From: Pseudomonas citronellolis
GTDB lineage: Bacteria; Pseudomonadota; Gammaproteobacteria; Pseudomonadales; Pseudomonadaceae
Assembly: GCF_900112375.1 (NCBI RefSeq)
Contig: NZ_FOLS01000009.1
Span: forward strand, 35,855-99,854
DNA length: 64,000 nt
Direction of reading: 5' to 3'
A model generated the notes under the pieces. That model was given only the letters and a program-made list of their open reading frames with translations, was not told where the DNA came from and made no database searches. Positions 46,608-56,333 of this stretch are shown one piece after another. The position numbers and the translations under genes are program-made. Within the stretch, counting starts at the first letter, position 1, and every line of letters begins with the position of its first letter.

Positions 46608-46812
46608 TGCAACGGGTCCCTTGTGTCTGTTTCGTCGAAGGGTAACGCCAGCAGCAGCCTGGCGCATGGAACTGACAGTTGGATGACGGCCTCGACCGCG
46701 CGGTCACATCGCCAGGGCGAGGACATCATCTCGCCGGGCGGCCTTGCGAGCGCGGTGCGCAAGCATACTTCCATTACCGCCAGAAATCTCTATTTCCTTT
46801 CTATTCAGCTAC

Positions 46813-47820
46813 TTAGAGAAGGCTTTCAAGCCGCCCATGGAGCCGCTGCGGCAGGTTCTCGCGGATTTCCGCCAGGGCCCGGCGCAGAGCGCTCTGGATG
46901 CCCTCCTCGGCCGCGCTGCCGTGGCTCTTCACCACGATGCCCTGCAGCCCCAGGAAGCTCGCGCCGTTGTGCCGGGCCGGCGTCAGGTCGCTGCGCAGAC
47001 GGCGCAGCAGCGGCATGGCCACCAGGCCGATGGCCTTCGCCGACAGGCTGGAGGCGAATAACTCCTCCAGGCGGCTGACCACCATGGCCGCCAGCCCCTC
47101 GCTGGCCTTCAGCAGGATGTTGCCGACGAAACCGTCGCATACCACCACGTCGGCCAGGCCGCGGTACAGGCCGTCGCCTTCTATGTAGCCGATGTAGTTG
47201 ATGCCGCGGGCCTGTTCCAGCAGGGTCGAGGCCAGCTTGACCTGCTGGTTGCCCTTGATTTCCTCGGTGCCGACGTTGAGCAGCGCCACCCTCGGGTTGG
47301 CCTTGCCCAGCGCCTCGGCCGCCACCGCGCCCATCACGGCGAACTGGTAGAGGTGCTCGGCGCTGCAATCGACGTTCGCTCCCAGGTCCAGCAGGTGGCA
47401 ATGCCCGGTCTGGGTCGGCACGGCGGTGACCATGGCCGGCCGGTCGATGCCCGGCAAGGTCTTGAGCAGATAGCGCGACAGGGCCATCAGCGCGCCGGTG
47501 TTGCCGGCACTGACGCAGGCATGGGCCGTACCGTCGCGGACCAGTTCCAGGGCGACGCGCATGGAGGAGTCGGGCTTGCTGCGCAGGGCCTGGGACGGGC
47601 GTTCGTCCATGCCGATGACTTCGCTGGCGTGCTGGATGTGCAGGCGCGGGCGGTCGACCGCGGGAACGCGGGCGCAGAGTTCTTCGAGGAGGGGAGCCTG
47701 GCCGACGAGGACCAGTTGCAGAGCGGGGTGCTGGGCCAGGAAGGAAATGCTGGCCGGAACAATGCAGTGGGGACCGAAGTCCCCACCCATTGCATCAATC
47801 GCGATGATTGGTGCGGACAA
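46813..47820 (-). CDS. plsX: phosphate acyltransferase PlsX
   Basis: A 335-residue enzyme that makes acyl-phosphate from acyl-ACP for membrane lipid synthesis. [20 protein letters not shown] opens the protein, with [16 protein letters not shown] and [10 protein letters not shown] further on. It starts 3 bases after the rpmF stop, so rpmF-plsX is one transcript, the usual bacterial arrangement. Confidence 0.96.
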   Translation of the reverse strand: MSAPIIAIDAMGGDFGPHCIVPASISFLAQHPALQLVLVGQAPLLEELCARVPAVDRPRLHIQHASEVIGMDERPSQALRSKPDSSMRVALELVRDGTAHACVSAGNTGALMALSRYLLKTLPGIDRPAMVTAVPTQTGHCHLLDLGANVDCSAEHLYQFAVMGAVAAEALGKANPRVALLNVGTEEIKGNQQVKLASTLLEQARGINYIGYIEGDGLYRGLADVVVCDGFVGNILLKASEGLAAMVVSRLEELFASSLSAKAIGLVAMPLLRRLRSDLTPARHNGASFLGLQGIVVKSHGSAAEEGIQSALRRALAEIRENLPQRLHGRLESLL

Positions 47821-47823
47821 GGA

Positions 47824-48006
47824 TTACTCGTCAGAGCCCTTGTCTACGACCTTGCGGCCGCGATAGAAGCCGTCCGGGGAGACGTGGTGGCGCAGGTGGA
47901 CTTCACCGGTGCTCTTTTCCACGGACAGAGCGTTCGCATCGAGCGCATCGTGGGAACGACGCATGTCACGAGCGGAACGGGATTTTTTGTTCTGCTGAAC
48001 AGCCAT
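47824..48006 (-). CDS. rpmF: 50S ribosomal protein L32
   Basis: A 60-residue basic protein: [20 protein letters not shown] is the standard L32 N-terminus, followed by [20 protein letters not shown]. No zinc cysteines, as in other gamma-proteobacteria. It is placed between yceD and plsX. Confidence 0.97.
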   Translation of the reverse strand: MAVQQNKKSRSARDMRRSHDALDANALSVEKSTGEVHLRHHVSPDGFYRGRKVVDKGSDE

Positions 48007-48019
48007 GATTGATTAACTC

Positions 48020-48550
48020 CTAAACGTTTGGGTCACGCTTCAACTGCGCCAGTACGCTGAACGGGTTGGGACGTTCTTCCACGTTCTCGCTCGGCTCGGG
48101 CGCTGCTGCAAATCCCGCCGGATGCTGGCATTCTTCAGGGTCATGGGCCGGAACGATGGGCAAGGCGAGCAACAGCTCGTCCTCGACCAGAGGCGGCAGG
48201 TCGAGGGGTTCCTCCCCCACTTCCAGCGCATCGTACCCCTTCGGCAGCCCTTCGGCAGACTGGCCTTCCCAGAGGATGGCGAAGTCGGACTCGCTGGTGA
48301 CCTGGAAGGTCGCCGGCTCGAGGCAGCGTTGGCATACCATGCTCACCTGCGCGTCGACTTCGACATGCATGACCGCCAGCTTCTGCTCGTCGCGGTGGAA
48401 GAAAAACTTCGCCCGGACGTTGCCTTCGCTGCTGGTCAGCTGTTCGCAAACCCGCGGCATACTGGCGAGCGGCAGCACACCCTCGAGGGTGGCTTCGCGC
48501 TCTACCAATTTGCGCGGATCGACGTGAGGTGGTATCGGCCCATTCAACAT
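48020..48550 (-). CDS. yceD: DUF177 protein YceD, 23S rRNA accumulation protein
   Basis: A 176-residue acidic protein of the DUF177 family. The two-cysteine motif is in SMVCQRCLEPATFQV, and LDLPPLVEDELLLALPIVP is the conserved second segment. In bacteria and plastids the family is implicated in 23S rRNA maturation or accumulation, fitting its place before rpmF. The promoter at 48560-48587 would start transcription only about 3 bases before the ATG, so the mRNA may be near-leaderless. It has no visible ribosome binding site. Confidence 0.92.
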   Translation of the reverse strand: MLNGPIPPHVDPRKLVEREATLEGVLPLASMPRVCEQLTSSEGNVRAKFFFHRDEQKLAVMHVEVDAQVSMVCQRCLEPATFQVTSESDFAILWEGQSAEGLPKGYDALEVGEEPLDLPPLVEDELLLALPIVPAHDPEECQHPAGFAAAPEPSENVEERPNPFSVLAQLKRDPNV

Positions 48551-48559
48551 AAGCGCGCC

Positions 48560-48587
48560 ATTATAGGGATGCCCCCGTCCCTGTCAA
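48560..48587 (-). promoter_or_regulatory. consensus sigma-70 promoter of yceD-rpmF-plsX
   Basis: Perfect -35 (TTGACA, 48587-48582) and perfect -10 (TATAAT, 48565-48560) with a 16-base spacer, the only double-perfect hexamer pair noticed in the window. The -10 is only 9 bases from the start codon. Confidence 0.88.
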
Positions 48588-48660
48588 AGGAAATTAGGCA
48601 TAAACCGCTGTATGGACAGCCTTTTCGCTAGAATCGCGGACTTCGCCCAGGAGACTCCCG

Positions 48661-49239
48661 ATGCGCCCACTGATTCTCGCCTCAAGCTCGCCCTACCGCC
48701 GCGAATTGCTGCAACGCCTGCGCCTGCCCTTCGAATGCGCAAGCCCGGATATAGATGAAAGCCCGCTGCCCGGCGAAAGCGCCGAACAACTGGTGCGCCG
48801 CCTCGCCGAAGCCAAGGCGCGGGCGCTGGCGGCGCGCTTTCCCGAGCACCTGATCATCGGCTCGGACCAGGCCGCCGTCCAGGGCCAGGCGATCCTCGGC
48901 AAGCCGCACACCCTGGAGCGGGCCATGGAGCAACTCAAGGCCTCCAGCGGCAGCAGCGTCAGCTTCCTCACCGGCCTGGCCCTGCTGGACAGCGCCAGCG
49001 GCCGCTGCCAGGTGGATTGCATCCCCTTCCGCGTGCACTTCCGCGAACTGGACGAGGCGCGCATCCACCGCTACCTGGAAGCCGAACAACCCTTCGATTG
49101 CGCCGGCAGCTTCAAGGCCGAGGGCCTGGGCGTCAGCCTGTTCCGCGCGACAGAGGGCGAGGATGGCACCAGCCTGGTCGGCCTGCCGCTGATTCGCCTG
49201 GTGGATATGCTGCTGGCGGAAGGCGTACAGGTTCCCTGA
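48661..49239 (+). CDS. maf: Maf-family nucleotide pyrophosphatase (YceF type)
   Basis: A 192-residue house-cleaning pyrophosphatase. It opens with ILASSSPYRRELLQRLRLPFECASPDIDES and has IIGSDQAAVQGQAILGKP, the catalytic Asp region. The YceF subgroup prefers 7-methyl-GTP over dTTP/UTP; position beside yceD supports that subtype. Its start is 110 bases from the divergent yceD. A REPIN follows. Confidence 0.93.
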   Translation: MRPLILASSSPYRRELLQRLRLPFECASPDIDESPLPGESAEQLVRRLAEAKARALAARFPEHLIIGSDQAAVQGQAILGKPHTLERAMEQLKASSGSSVSFLTGLALLDSASGRCQVDCIPFRVHFRELDEARIHRYLEAEQPFDCAGSFKAEGLGVSLFRATEGEDGTSLVGLPLIRLVDMLLAEGVQVP

Positions 49240-49271
49240 CCGCTCCTACGCTGCAGGCGAGCACGGCTTTT

Positions 49272-49339
49272 CGTAGGAGCGAGCTTGCTCGCGAACGGAT
49301 TCCGCCACGAGGCTATTCGCGAGCAAGCTCGCTCCTACG
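49272..49339. repeat. REPIN between maf and sppA
   Basis: GTAGGAGCGAGCTTGCTCGC at the left and its inverse at the right, about 20 bases apart, in the gap after maf. It is the same class as 32451-32519, including the preceding bases GCAGGCGAGCACGGCTTTT, which are shared with that copy. Confidence 0.88.
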
Positions 49340-49385
49340 AAGAGCACGAAGAGCATCCCGATACCTGTCGTCCCGGAAACGAAAA

Positions 49386-49415
49386 AGCCGCTGCCTCATA
49401 TATAAGGCAGCGGCT
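49386..49415 (-). terminator. terminator of the rluC-HAD-sppA operon
   Basis: Perfect 11-base arms AGCCGCTGCCT / AGGCAGCGGCT with an 8-base loop, followed on the minus strand by TTTTCGTTTCC. It starts 20 bases after the sppA stop. Confidence 0.88.
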
Positions 49416-49434
49416 CGTTTCGAGCGCCAGGGCC

Positions 49435-50415
49435 TCAGCGCAACGCCGGCCCCTGCCAGCCCATCCACAGCGCCAGGCGCTCGGCGACGCTGGCGCCGAT
49501 CTTCTTGGCGAAGCGGTCAAACGGCGTTTCCTGCACGGTGTAGTCGACGATTTCCTTTTCCTTGATCACGTCGCGCGCCACGTAGCTGGTGCTGCCCAGG
49601 CCATCGATCAGGCCGAGCTGTAGCGCCTGCTCGCCGGACCAGATCAGCCCGGAGAACAGCTCGGGATGATCCTTGTCCTTCAGGCGATCACCGCGCCCTT
49701 TCTTCACGCTGTCGATGAACTGCTTGTGGGTGGTGTCCAGCACGCCCTGCCAGAACTGCGTCTCTTCGGCCTTGGGCGGCTGGAAGGGATCGAGGAAGGC
49801 CTTGTGCTCGCCGGAGGTGTAGACGCGGCGATCGACGCCGAGCTTCTCCATGGTGCCGACGAAGCCGAAGGTGGCGGCGGTCACGCCGATGGAGCCGACC
49901 AGGCTGGCCTTGTCGGCATAGATCTCATCGGCGGCGCTGGCGATGTAGTAGGCGCCGGACGCCCCCAGGTCGCTGATCACCGCGTAGACCTTCACGTCCG
50001 GGTGCAGGCCGCGCTGGCGCTTGATCTCGTCATATATATAGCCGGACTGCACCGGACTGCCGCCCGGGCTGTTGATGCGCAGGACGATGCCCTTGGTGCC
50101 GCTGTCCTCGAAGGCCGCCTTCAGCGCCCCGACGACATTGTCGGCGCTGGCCGGCTCGTCGTCGGCGATCATGCCCTTCACCTCGATCAGGGCGGTATGG
50201 CTGCCGCTGCGCGAGGCGGACTTGGACAGGCCGCTCAAGGGGGTGAACAGCGCCAGGGCGCCGAACAGATAGACGAAGGTCAGCAGCTTGAAGAAGATGC
50301 CCCAGCGACGGGCCCGGCGCTGTTCCTGAACGCCCGCCAGCACTGCCTTCTCCAGCAGTTTCCAGCTCTTCGCGTCTTCCTTGCCGGGCTCCTCGGCCTT
50401 CCACTCATCCGACAT
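49435..50415 (-). CDS. S49-family signal peptide peptidase
   Basis: A 326-residue membrane-bound protease of the SppA/SohB type. One N-terminal membrane segment (about 38-63, WGIFFKLLTFVYLFGALALF) is followed by the catalytic domain; the nucleophile Ser is in DLGASGAYYIASAAD and the general-base Lys in YADKASLVGSIGV. The length is that of short bacterial SppA. It overlaps the HAD phosphatase gene by 11 bases (50405-50415). PAO1 PA2973 is the positional match. Expected to degrade cleaved signal peptides. Confidence 0.92.
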   Translation of the reverse strand: MSDEWKAEEPGKEDAKSWKLLEKAVLAGVQEQRRARRWGIFFKLLTFVYLFGALALFTPLSGLSKSASRSGSHTALIEVKGMIADDEPASADNVVGALKAAFEDSGTKGIVLRINSPGGSPVQSGYIYDEIKRQRGLHPDVKVYAVISDLGASGAYYIASAADEIYADKASLVGSIGVTAATFGFVGTMEKLGVDRRVYTSGEHKAFLDPFQPPKAEETQFWQGVLDTTHKQFIDSVKKGRGDRLKDKDHPELFSGLIWSGEQALQLGLIDGLGSTSYVARDVIKEKEIVDYTVQETPFDRFAKKIGASVAERLALWMGWQGPALR

Positions 50416-51100
50416 GCTCGTTCACCTCGATCCGTAGGTCCTGCACCCGGCCATCCAGCCAGGCGCGCAATTCGTTGAAATGCCCGATCTCCAGGCGCGG
50501 GCCGTATTCGCGCAGCACGGACAGCGGCTGCGCCCCGTAGGACACCGCCACCGAATCCATGCCCGCCCGGCGCGCCATCTCCAGGTCGAAGGGCGCATCC
50601 CCGACCATCAGCGCGCGGCCCGGTTCGACCAGGCAATGCGCGAGGATTTCATGCAGCATGCGCGGATCGGGCTTGCTCGCCGACTCATCGGCGGCACGGG
50701 TGATATCGAAGAAGCCTTCCCAGCCCTGCCCCTTCAGCACCCGGTCCAGGCCGCGGCGACTCTTGCCGGTGGCGACCGCCAGACGGTAACCGGACTGGCG
50801 GAAATGCTCCAGCGCGTCGGCCACGCCGGGGAACAAAGGAGAAGGCTCGACCTCCAGCATCAGATAATGCTCGGCGTAGTCGCCACGAAAGACTGTCAGC
50901 GCCGCTTCGTCGTCGACTTCCGGGTACAGCGTCTGGATCGCCTCCGGCAGCCCCAGGCCGATGATGCCTTTTATGGCTTCGTCGCTGCGCCGCGGCAGGC
51001 CGGAACGCTCGGCCGCCACCCGCATCGACTCGACGATGCGGCCGACGGAGTCGACCAGGGTGCCGTCCCAGTCGAAAACCAGCAGCGCGTACTCAGGCAT
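50405..51100 (-). CDS. HAD-family hydrolase
   Basis: A 231-residue haloacid dehalogenase-like phosphatase. Motif [13 protein letters not shown], motif [12 protein letters not shown], motif III Lys in ASKPDPRM and motif [17 protein letters not shown] are all present; the helical cap follows motif I, as in phosphoglycolate phosphatase relatives. Start at 51100 overlaps the rluC stop by 8 bases, and its own stop overlaps sppA, so rluC-HAD-sppA are translated together. Substrate unknown; it is a Gph-like family without further evidence. Confidence 0.9.
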   Translation of the reverse strand: MPEYALLVFDWDGTLVDSVGRIVESMRVAAERSGLPRRSDEAIKGIIGLGLPEAIQTLYPEVDDEAALTVFRGDYAEHYLMLEVEPSPLFPGVADALEHFRQSGYRLAVATGKSRRGLDRVLKGQGWEGFFDITRAADESASKPDPRMLHEILAHCLVEPGRALMVGDAPFDLEMARRAGMDSVAVSYGAQPLSVLREYGPRLEIGHFNELRAWLDGRVQDLRIEVNEHVG

Positions 51101-52049
51101 CCAGGCGCTCCAGCGTGCTTCGCCAGATGTCGTCCACCTCGGCGTCCAGCTCCAGGGTGGAGCCGTCGGGCATGGGCACGCGCAGCTGCGCGGAATGCAG
51201 GAACAGGCGCTTGCCGCCCAGTTCGCGGATTTCGCGGGAGAATTCGTCGTCGCCGTACTTGGCGTCGCCGGCGATGGAATGCCCGGCGTGCTTGGCATGC
51301 ACGCGGATCTGGTGGGTGCGCCCGGTGATCGGCCGCGCCTCCACCAGGGTGGCGAAGTCGCCGAAGCGGCGCAGCACCTTGAACTCGGTGAGCGCGTCCT
51401 TGCCTTCGACGTTGACTTCCACCATGCGCTCGCCGGAGCGCAGGTTGTTCTTCAGCAGCGGCGCGCGGATCTGCTTCTTCGCCGCCGGCCAGCTGCCGCG
51501 CACCAGGGCGTGGTAGCGCTTGTCCACCACGTGCTCGTTGCGCAGCGCATCGTGCAGGTGGCGCAGCATGCTGCGCTTCTTGGCGATCATCAGCAGGCCG
51601 GAGGTGTCGCGGTCCAGACGGTGCACCAGCTCCAGGTCCTTGGCCTCCGGGCGCAGCTGGCGGAAGGCCTCGATCACGCCATAGCTGAGGCCGCTGCCGC
51701 CGTGCACGGCGATGCCGGCGGGCTTGTTGATCACGATCAGCGCCTTGTCTTCGTAGACGATGGCGGCTTCCAGGCGCTCGAGCAGCCCCTGGGCCAGCGG
51801 CGCCGGCTCGTCGCGCTCGGCCAGGCGCAGCGGCGGCACGCGCACCACGTCCCCGGCCTGCAGCTTGTACTCGGGCTTGATCCGCCCCTTGTTCACCCGC
51901 ACCTCGCCCTTGCGCAGGATGCGATAGATCAAGGTCTTGGGTACGCCTTTGAGCTGGGTTCTGAGGAAATTGTCGATGCGCTGGCCGGCATATTCCGGCG
52001 CGACTTCAAGCAGCTGGACGCCGGAAGTCGGAGGGGTGGAAGTCGTCAT
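51093..52049 (-). CDS. rluC: 23S rRNA pseudouridine synthase RluC
   Basis: A 318-residue enzyme that isomerises uridines in 23S rRNA. An N-terminal S4 domain (about 25-75, [30 protein letters not shown]) precedes the catalytic domain with the Asp in [12 protein letters not shown]. The ATG at 52049 opens [14 protein letters not shown]; an earlier ATG at 52073 would lie within the AT-rich promoter DNA. A TATGAT box at 52061-52056 would place transcription start at or near this ATG. It is divergent from rne, the usual arrangement. Confidence 0.94.
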   Translation of the reverse strand: MTTSTPPTSGVQLLEVAPEYAGQRIDNFLRTQLKGVPKTLIYRILRKGEVRVNKGRIKPEYKLQAGDVVRVPPLRLAERDEPAPLAQGLLERLEAAIVYEDKALIVINKPAGIAVHGGSGLSYGVIEAFRQLRPEAKDLELVHRLDRDTSGLLMIAKKRSMLRHLHDALRNEHVVDKRYHALVRGSWPAAKKQIRAPLLKNNLRSGERMVEVNVEGKDALTEFKVLRRFGDFATLVEARPITGRTHQIRVHAKHAGHSIAGDAKYGDDEFSREIRELGGKRLFLHSAQLRVPMPDGSTLELDAEVDDIWRSTLERLDA

Positions 52050-52077
52050 CCGCCCATCATAGCAATTTTTCATTCAA

Positions 52078-52106
52078 TTGAAGCACTTAATCATTGCTGC
52101 TATATT
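52078..52106 (+). promoter_or_regulatory. rne promoter
   Basis: TTGAAG (52078-52083), 17-base spacer, TATATT (52101-52106), in an AT-rich island of an otherwise GC-rich region. Transcription would start near 52113, leaving about 516 bases of untranslated leader before the RNase E start codon. Confidence 0.75.
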
Positions 52107-52112
52107 CGGGAG

Positions 52113-52628
52113 GCCGCCAAAAGTGGCCGGGCCCGCGGATGTCAGCGAAATCGCCATCCCCGCTGCCTGCAAGCACATTGAACGGACGTGAGGCAGTCCT
52201 GCGAAGCGTTGCCGTGACGGACCCATGAATCCCTCGCCGCAACGATTCGGAACCCGAGCCTTGAGACATGACGCACGGCTGCCTCGGTAGCCGTGAAAAG
52301 CCAACCCGCTCCCGGATTCTGCGAGCGGCACCCGCTTCTTCAATAGGAAACGTGCAGGGTGGAGATGCACAACTGTCGGACCGCGTAGCTGGCACAGCCT
52401 TGTTTCAGACGCACTCTTTCGTCCGCCTCCGACAGCTGATTCCTCCTCCTGTTGATTGCTTGTTCGCAGGACAAGCAGGAGACGTAGTCGCGACCCGGCC
52501 CGTTGTTGGCCGGACGTCGCTGGACACGGGAATGGTCCGCCGTTCCTGAGTACGCGCCTGAGCACCGACCGTGAGAGTCGTGGGTGCCGATTGCCGTTTC
52601 CGGTGGCCCCGGAAACCATTGGTACTAC
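52113..52628 (+). promoter_or_regulatory. long 5' untranslated leader of rne
   Basis: No ORF with a credible start was seen over these 516 bases. Stems are visible, such as GCTGCCTCGGTAGCC (52280-52294) and GCGGACCATTCCCGTG-like segments, and a strong purine-pyrimidine dyad GTTTCCGGTGGCCCCGGAAAC at 52597-52617 just before the start codon. In E. coli the rne leader mediates feedback by RNase E cleavage; the long leader here is consistent with that, though no sequence homology is claimed. Confidence 0.6.
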
Positions 52629-55600
52629 ATGAAAAGAATGCTGATCAACGCAACTCAACCCGAAGAGTTGCGTGTAGCGCTGGTAGATGGCCAGCGTCTG
52701 TTCGACCTGGACATCGAGTCCGGCGCGCGCGAACAGAAGAAGGCCAACATCTACAAGGGCCGCATCACCCGTGTCGAGCCCAGCCTGGAAGCCGCCTTCG
52801 TCGACTTCGGCGCCGAGCGCCACGGTTTCCTCCCCCTCAAGGAAATTTCCCGCGAGTACTTCAAGAAGAGCCCCGAAGGGCGCATCAACATCAAGGAAGT
52901 GCTCAGCGAAGGCCAGGAAGTCATCGTCCAGGTCGAGAAGGAAGAACGCGGCAACAAGGGCGCGGCCCTGACCACCTTCATCAGCCTGGCCGGCCGCTAC
53001 CTGGTGCTGATGCCGAACAACCCCCGTGCCGGCGGCATCTCCCGCCGCATCGAAGGCGAAGAGCGCAACGAGCTGCGTGAAGCGCTGAACGGCCTCAACG
53101 CCCCGGCCGACATGGGCCTGATCGTCCGCACCGCGGGCCTGGGCCGCAGCTCCGAAGAGCTGCAATGGGACCTGGACTACCTGCTGCAACTGTGGGGCGC
53201 CATCAAGGAAGCCTCCGGCGAGCGCGGCGCGCCCTTCCTGATCTACCAGGAAAGCAACGTCATCATCCGCGCCATCCGCGACTACCTGCGCCAGGACATC
53301 GGCGAAGTGCTGATCGACAGCATCGACGCCCAGGAAGAAGCCCTGAACTTCATCCGCCAGGTGATGCCGCAGTACGCCAGCAAGGTCAAGCTGTACCAGG
53401 ACAGCGTTCCGCTGTTCAACCGCTTCCAGATCGAGAGCCAGATCGAGACCGCCTTCCAGCGCGAAGTGAAGCTGCCCTCCGGCGGTTCCATCGTCATCGA
53501 CCCGACCGAAGCCCTGGTTTCCATCGACATCAACTCGGCGCGCGCCACCAAGGGCGGCGACATCGAGGAAACCGCGCTGCAGACCAACCTGGAAGCGGCC
53601 GAGGAAATCGCCCGCCAGCTGCGCCTGCGCGACATCGGCGGCCTGATCGTCATCGACTTCATCGACATGACCCCGGCGAAGAACCAGCGCGCCGTGGAAG
53701 AGCGCGTGCGCGAAGCCCTCGAGGCCGACCGCGCGCGCGTGCAGGTCGGGCGCATCTCGCGCTTCGGCCTGCTGGAGATGTCCCGCCAGCGCCTGCGTCC
53801 GTCCCTCGGCGAGACCAGCGGCATCGTCTGCCCGCGCTGCAACGGCCAGGGCATCATCCGCGACGTGGAATCCCTGTCGCTGGCCATCCTGCGCCTGATC
53901 GAGGAAGAAGCGCTGAAGGACCGCACCGCGGAAGTCCGCGCCCGCGTGCCCTTCCAGGTCGCCGCCTTCCTGCTCAACGAGAAGCGCAACGCCATCACCA
54001 AGATCGAGCTGCGCACCCGCGCGCGCATCTTCATCCTGCCGGACGAGCATCTGGAAACCCCGCACTTCGAAGTGCAGCGCCTGCGTGACGACAACCCGGA
54101 CCTGCTGGTCGGCCACACCAGCTACGAGATGGCCCAGGTCGAGCACGAGGAAGTCCAGCCGGTCAGCGCCACCCGCACCCTGGTACGCCAGGAAGCCGCG
54201 GTGAAGACCGTCTCCCCGCAGACTCCTGCCCCGCAACAAGCCGAGCAGGCTGCCGCCGCGCCGCAACCGGTGGAAGCCGCCAAGCCGATGCCGCAGCCGA
54301 GCCTGTTCCAGGGCCTGGTCAAGTCGCTGGTGAGCCTGTTCGCCGGCAAGGAAGAACAGGCCAAGCCGGCCGTCAGCGCGGAGAAACCCGCCAGCGAGCG
54401 CAGCTCGACTCCGGACGAGCGCCGCAACGGCCGCCAGCAGAACCGTCGCCGTGATGGCGGCCGTCGCGACGACGACCGCAAGCCCCGCGAGGAGCGTGGC
54501 GAGCGCAACGAGCGCCGTCGCGAAGAACGCGCCGAGCGTCCGGCCCGCGAAGAACGCCAGCCCCGTGAAGAACGCGCTGAGCGCCAGCCGCGCGAAGAGC
54601 GTCAACCGCGTGAAGAGCGCGCCGAGCGCCAGCCCCGCGAGGAACGTCAACCGCGTGAAGAGCGTGCCGAGCGTCAGCCCCGCGAGGAACGTCAGCCGCG
54701 TGAAGAACGTGCCGAACGCCAGCCCCGCGAGGAGCGTCAACCGCGTGAAGAACGCGCCGAACGCCAGCCCCGCGAGGAGCGTCAACCGCGTGAAGAGCGC
54801 GCCGAGCGTCAGCCCCGCGAGGAACGTCAGCCGCGCGAAGAACGTGCCGAGCGCCAGCCGGGCGAAGAGCGTCAGCCCCGTGAAGAACGCCAGCCGCGCG
54901 AAGAGCGTGGTGAGCGTCGCGAACGTGGCGAACGCCAGCCCCGCGAGGAGCGCCAGGCCCGCGAAGCCGCGCTGGAAGCCGAAGAGCTGCCGAACAACGA
55001 GGAACTGCTGGAGCAGGACGACCAGGAAAGCAGCGATGACGATCGTCCGCGCCGCCGCTCCCGTGGCCAGCGCCGCCGCAGCAACCGCCGCGAGCGTCAG
55101 CGCGAAGTCGGCGTGGAAGGCCCGGAGGCCGGTGAGCAGCCGCAAGGCAGCGAGTCGCCGTCCGCCCCGGCCCTGGCCGCAACCGGCGTTGCCGCGGTAG
55201 CCGTGGTCGCCGAGCAGGTCGTCGAAGCCGCCAGCGAGCAAACCGCCGAGCCGGTCGCTGCCGTCGAAGCCAGCGCCGAAGCCGTGGTGGTCACCGAGAC
55301 CCACGAGGAAAGCGCCGGCGAGCAGATCGTCGAGTTCAGCCTGCAGCCGAGCGAATCCGCCCCGGCCGCTGCCGAGCCGGTCGAGCAGCCTGCCGCGGAA
55401 GCCGTGGTCGAGGCCGCTCCGGTCGTCGAAAGCGCCCCCGTCGAACCCCAGGTGGTCGAAGCCCCGGTCGCCGAGGCCGAGCCTGCTGCCGCCGCGCCGA
55501 GCCAGGACGAAGCCCAGCCGGCAGCCAACGCCAGCGGCCGCGCCCTGAACGACCCGCGCGAGCGTCGTCGCCTGCAGCGCGAAGCCGAGCGCCTGGCCCG

Positions 55601-55922
55601 TGAAGCCGCGGAAGCCGCCGCTGCCGCTCCGGCCGTAGTGGAAACCGCCGTGGTCGAGCAGGCCGCCGAGGTGGAAGCTATCGCCGAGGAGCCCGTCGTC
55701 GCCGCGGAAGGAAGCGTCGTGGAAGCGGCCCAGGAGACTGTCGAAGCGTCTGCCACTACCGAAGCCGTCGAAGCACCCGCTGCCGAAGCTGCCGAAGCTG
55801 CCGAAGCTGCCGAAGCTGCCGAAGCTGCCGAAGGCGAGCAGGCCATCCAGGCCGTCGAGGAGCAAGTCGAAGCCGACAAGGCCGAGCAGCACCGCGACGA
55901 GGTGGAGAAGCACCACGGCTGA
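52629..55922 (+). CDS. rne: ribonuclease E
   Basis: A 1097-residue endoribonuclease and degradosome scaffold. The N-terminal half (about 1-530) shows the S1 domain ([20 protein letters not shown]), catalytic Asp300 (VSIDINSA) and Asp343 (VIDFIDM), and the zinc-link CPRC at 401-404. The C-terminal half is disordered: residues 646-750 form seven copies of the 15-residue unit [15 protein letters not shown], an RNA-binding-like arginine-rich stretch, followed by an Ala/Glu/Val-rich tail with a sixfold AAE run at 1051-1068. The ATG at 52629 gives [10 protein letters not shown], the family start. Confidence 0.97.
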   Translation: MKRMLINATQPEELRVALVDGQRLFDLDIESGAREQKKANIYKGRITRVEPSLEAAFVDFGAERHGFLPLKEISREYFKKSPEGRINIKEVLSEGQEVIVQVEKEERGNKGAALTTFISLAGRYLVLMPNNPRAGGISRRIEGEERNELREALNGLNAPADMGLIVRTAGLGRSSEELQWDLDYLLQLWGAIKEASGERGAPFLIYQESNVIIRAIRDYLRQDIGEVLIDSIDAQEEALNFIRQVMPQYASKVKLYQDSVPLFNRFQIESQIETAFQREVKLPSGGSIVIDPTEALVSIDINSARATKGGDIEETALQTNLEAAEEIARQLRLRDIGGLIVIDFIDMTPAKNQRAVEERVREALEADRARVQVGRISRFGLLEMSRQRLRPSLGETSGIVCPRCNGQGIIRDVESLSLAILRLIEEEALKDRTAEVRARVPFQVAAFLLNEKRNAITKIELRTRARIFILPDEHLETPHFEVQRLRDDNPDLLVGHTSYEMAQVEHEEVQPVSATRTLVRQEAAVKTVSPQTPAPQQAEQAAAAPQPVEAAKPMPQPSLFQGLVKSLVSLFAGKEEQAKPAVSAEKPASERSSTPDERRNGRQQNRRRDGGRRDDDRKPREERGERNERRREERAERPAREERQPREERAERQPREERQPREERAERQPREERQPREERAERQPREERQPREERAERQPREERQPREERAERQPREERQPREERAERQPREERQPREERAERQPGEERQPREERQPREERGERRERGERQPREERQAREAALEAEELPNNEELLEQDDQESSDDDRPRRRSRGQRRRSNRRERQREVGVEGPEAGEQPQGSESPSAPALAATGVAAVAVVAEQVVEAASEQTAEPVAAVEASAEAVVVTETHEESAGEQIVEFSLQPSESAPAAAEPVEQPAAEAVVEAAPVVESAPVEPQVVEAPVAEAEPAAAAPSQDEAQPAANASGRALNDPRERRRLQREAERLAREAAEAAAAAPAVVETAVVEQAAEVEAIAEEPVVAAEGSVVEAAQETVEASATTEAVEAPAAEAAEAAEAAEAAEAAEGEQAIQAVEEQVEADKAEQHRDEVEKHHG
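54564..54878 (+). repeat. seven tandem 45-base repeats in rne
   Basis: Seven in-frame copies of a 45-base unit encode [15 protein letters not shown] (the last has G for R at one place). Copies differ at synonymous sites (for example CGT/CGC, GAA/GAG), so the array is not recent in all copies, but the reading frame and period are exact. Confidence 0.93.
55779..55832 (+). repeat. six tandem GCTGCCGAA repeats in rne
   Basis: Six identical copies of the 9-base unit GCTGCCGAA encode (AAE)6 at residues 1051-1068. Unlike the 45-base repeats the copies are identical, suggesting recent slippage. Confidence 0.93.
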
Positions 55923-55936
55923 TCGCCCGCGTGTTG

Positions 55937-55969
55937 AAAAAGGGGATGCCTAAGCATCCCCTTTTTTTT
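55937..55969 (+). terminator. Rho-independent terminator of rne
   Basis: Arms GGGGATGC / GCATCCCC (55942-55949 and 55954-55961), extended by A-T pairs, followed by TTTTTTTT (55962-55969). It begins 15 bases after the stop codon. Confidence 0.95.
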
Positions 55970-56281
55970 ATGGTTCCTGGGTTGCGTGGGGAAGATCGCC
56001 ATGCCTCACGACAACAACTGTAGGAGCGGGCCCTGCCCGCGATATCGCGCGCAGGGCGCGCTCCTACAGGGGAATGGTGCGGGTGGGGCGGAGTAGGAGC
56101 GGATCTCATCCGCGAATCGCGCCGGGATGTCCGGCTATCGCGGACAAGGTCCGCTCCTACACCCATACCGGTGGACATGGCTTCTCGTAGGAGCGAGCTT
56201 GCTCGCGAACAAACGCGGTGCCATGCGGTTCGCGAGCAAGAACTAGGCGTCCCCCTCGATCCTACGAAAAGCACCACGGAC
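55970..56281. repeat. REP cluster between rne and murB
   Basis: Three REP-type units follow each other: a GGGCCCTGCCCG pair at 56020-56067, a GGATCTCATCCGCG / CGCGGACAAGGTCC pair at 56093-56160, and a disrupted REPIN at 56188-56264 whose right half lacks its palindrome and carries AACTAGGCGTCCCCCTCGAT instead. No gene was recognised. Confidence 0.8.
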
Positions 56282-56319
56282 AAAAAAGGCGCTTGCCGTT
56301 GCCGGCAAGCGCCTTTTTT
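56282..56319 (-). terminator. terminator of murB (near-symmetrical)
   Basis: Arms GGCGCTTGCC / GGCAAGCGCC with a 6-base loop, flanked by AAAAAA on one side and TTTTTT on the other, so it can serve both strands; on the minus strand it starts 14 bases after the murB stop. Confidence 0.92.
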
Positions 56320-56333
56320 CAAGCCTGCAAACC

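Noticed and set aside
52390..52415. TGGCACAGCCTTGTTT in the rne leader as a sigma-54 promoter.
   Set aside because: The -12 element lacks GC at the required spacing, and the upstream sigma-70 promoter is a better explanation.
52074..55916. A very long open frame on the minus strand opposite rne (over 1200 codons).
   Set aside because: It is the mirror of a strongly biased GC-rich gene; its translation is low-complexity (Gly/Phe/Leu/Ala runs), with no domain and no credible start. rne on the plus strand has full domain support.
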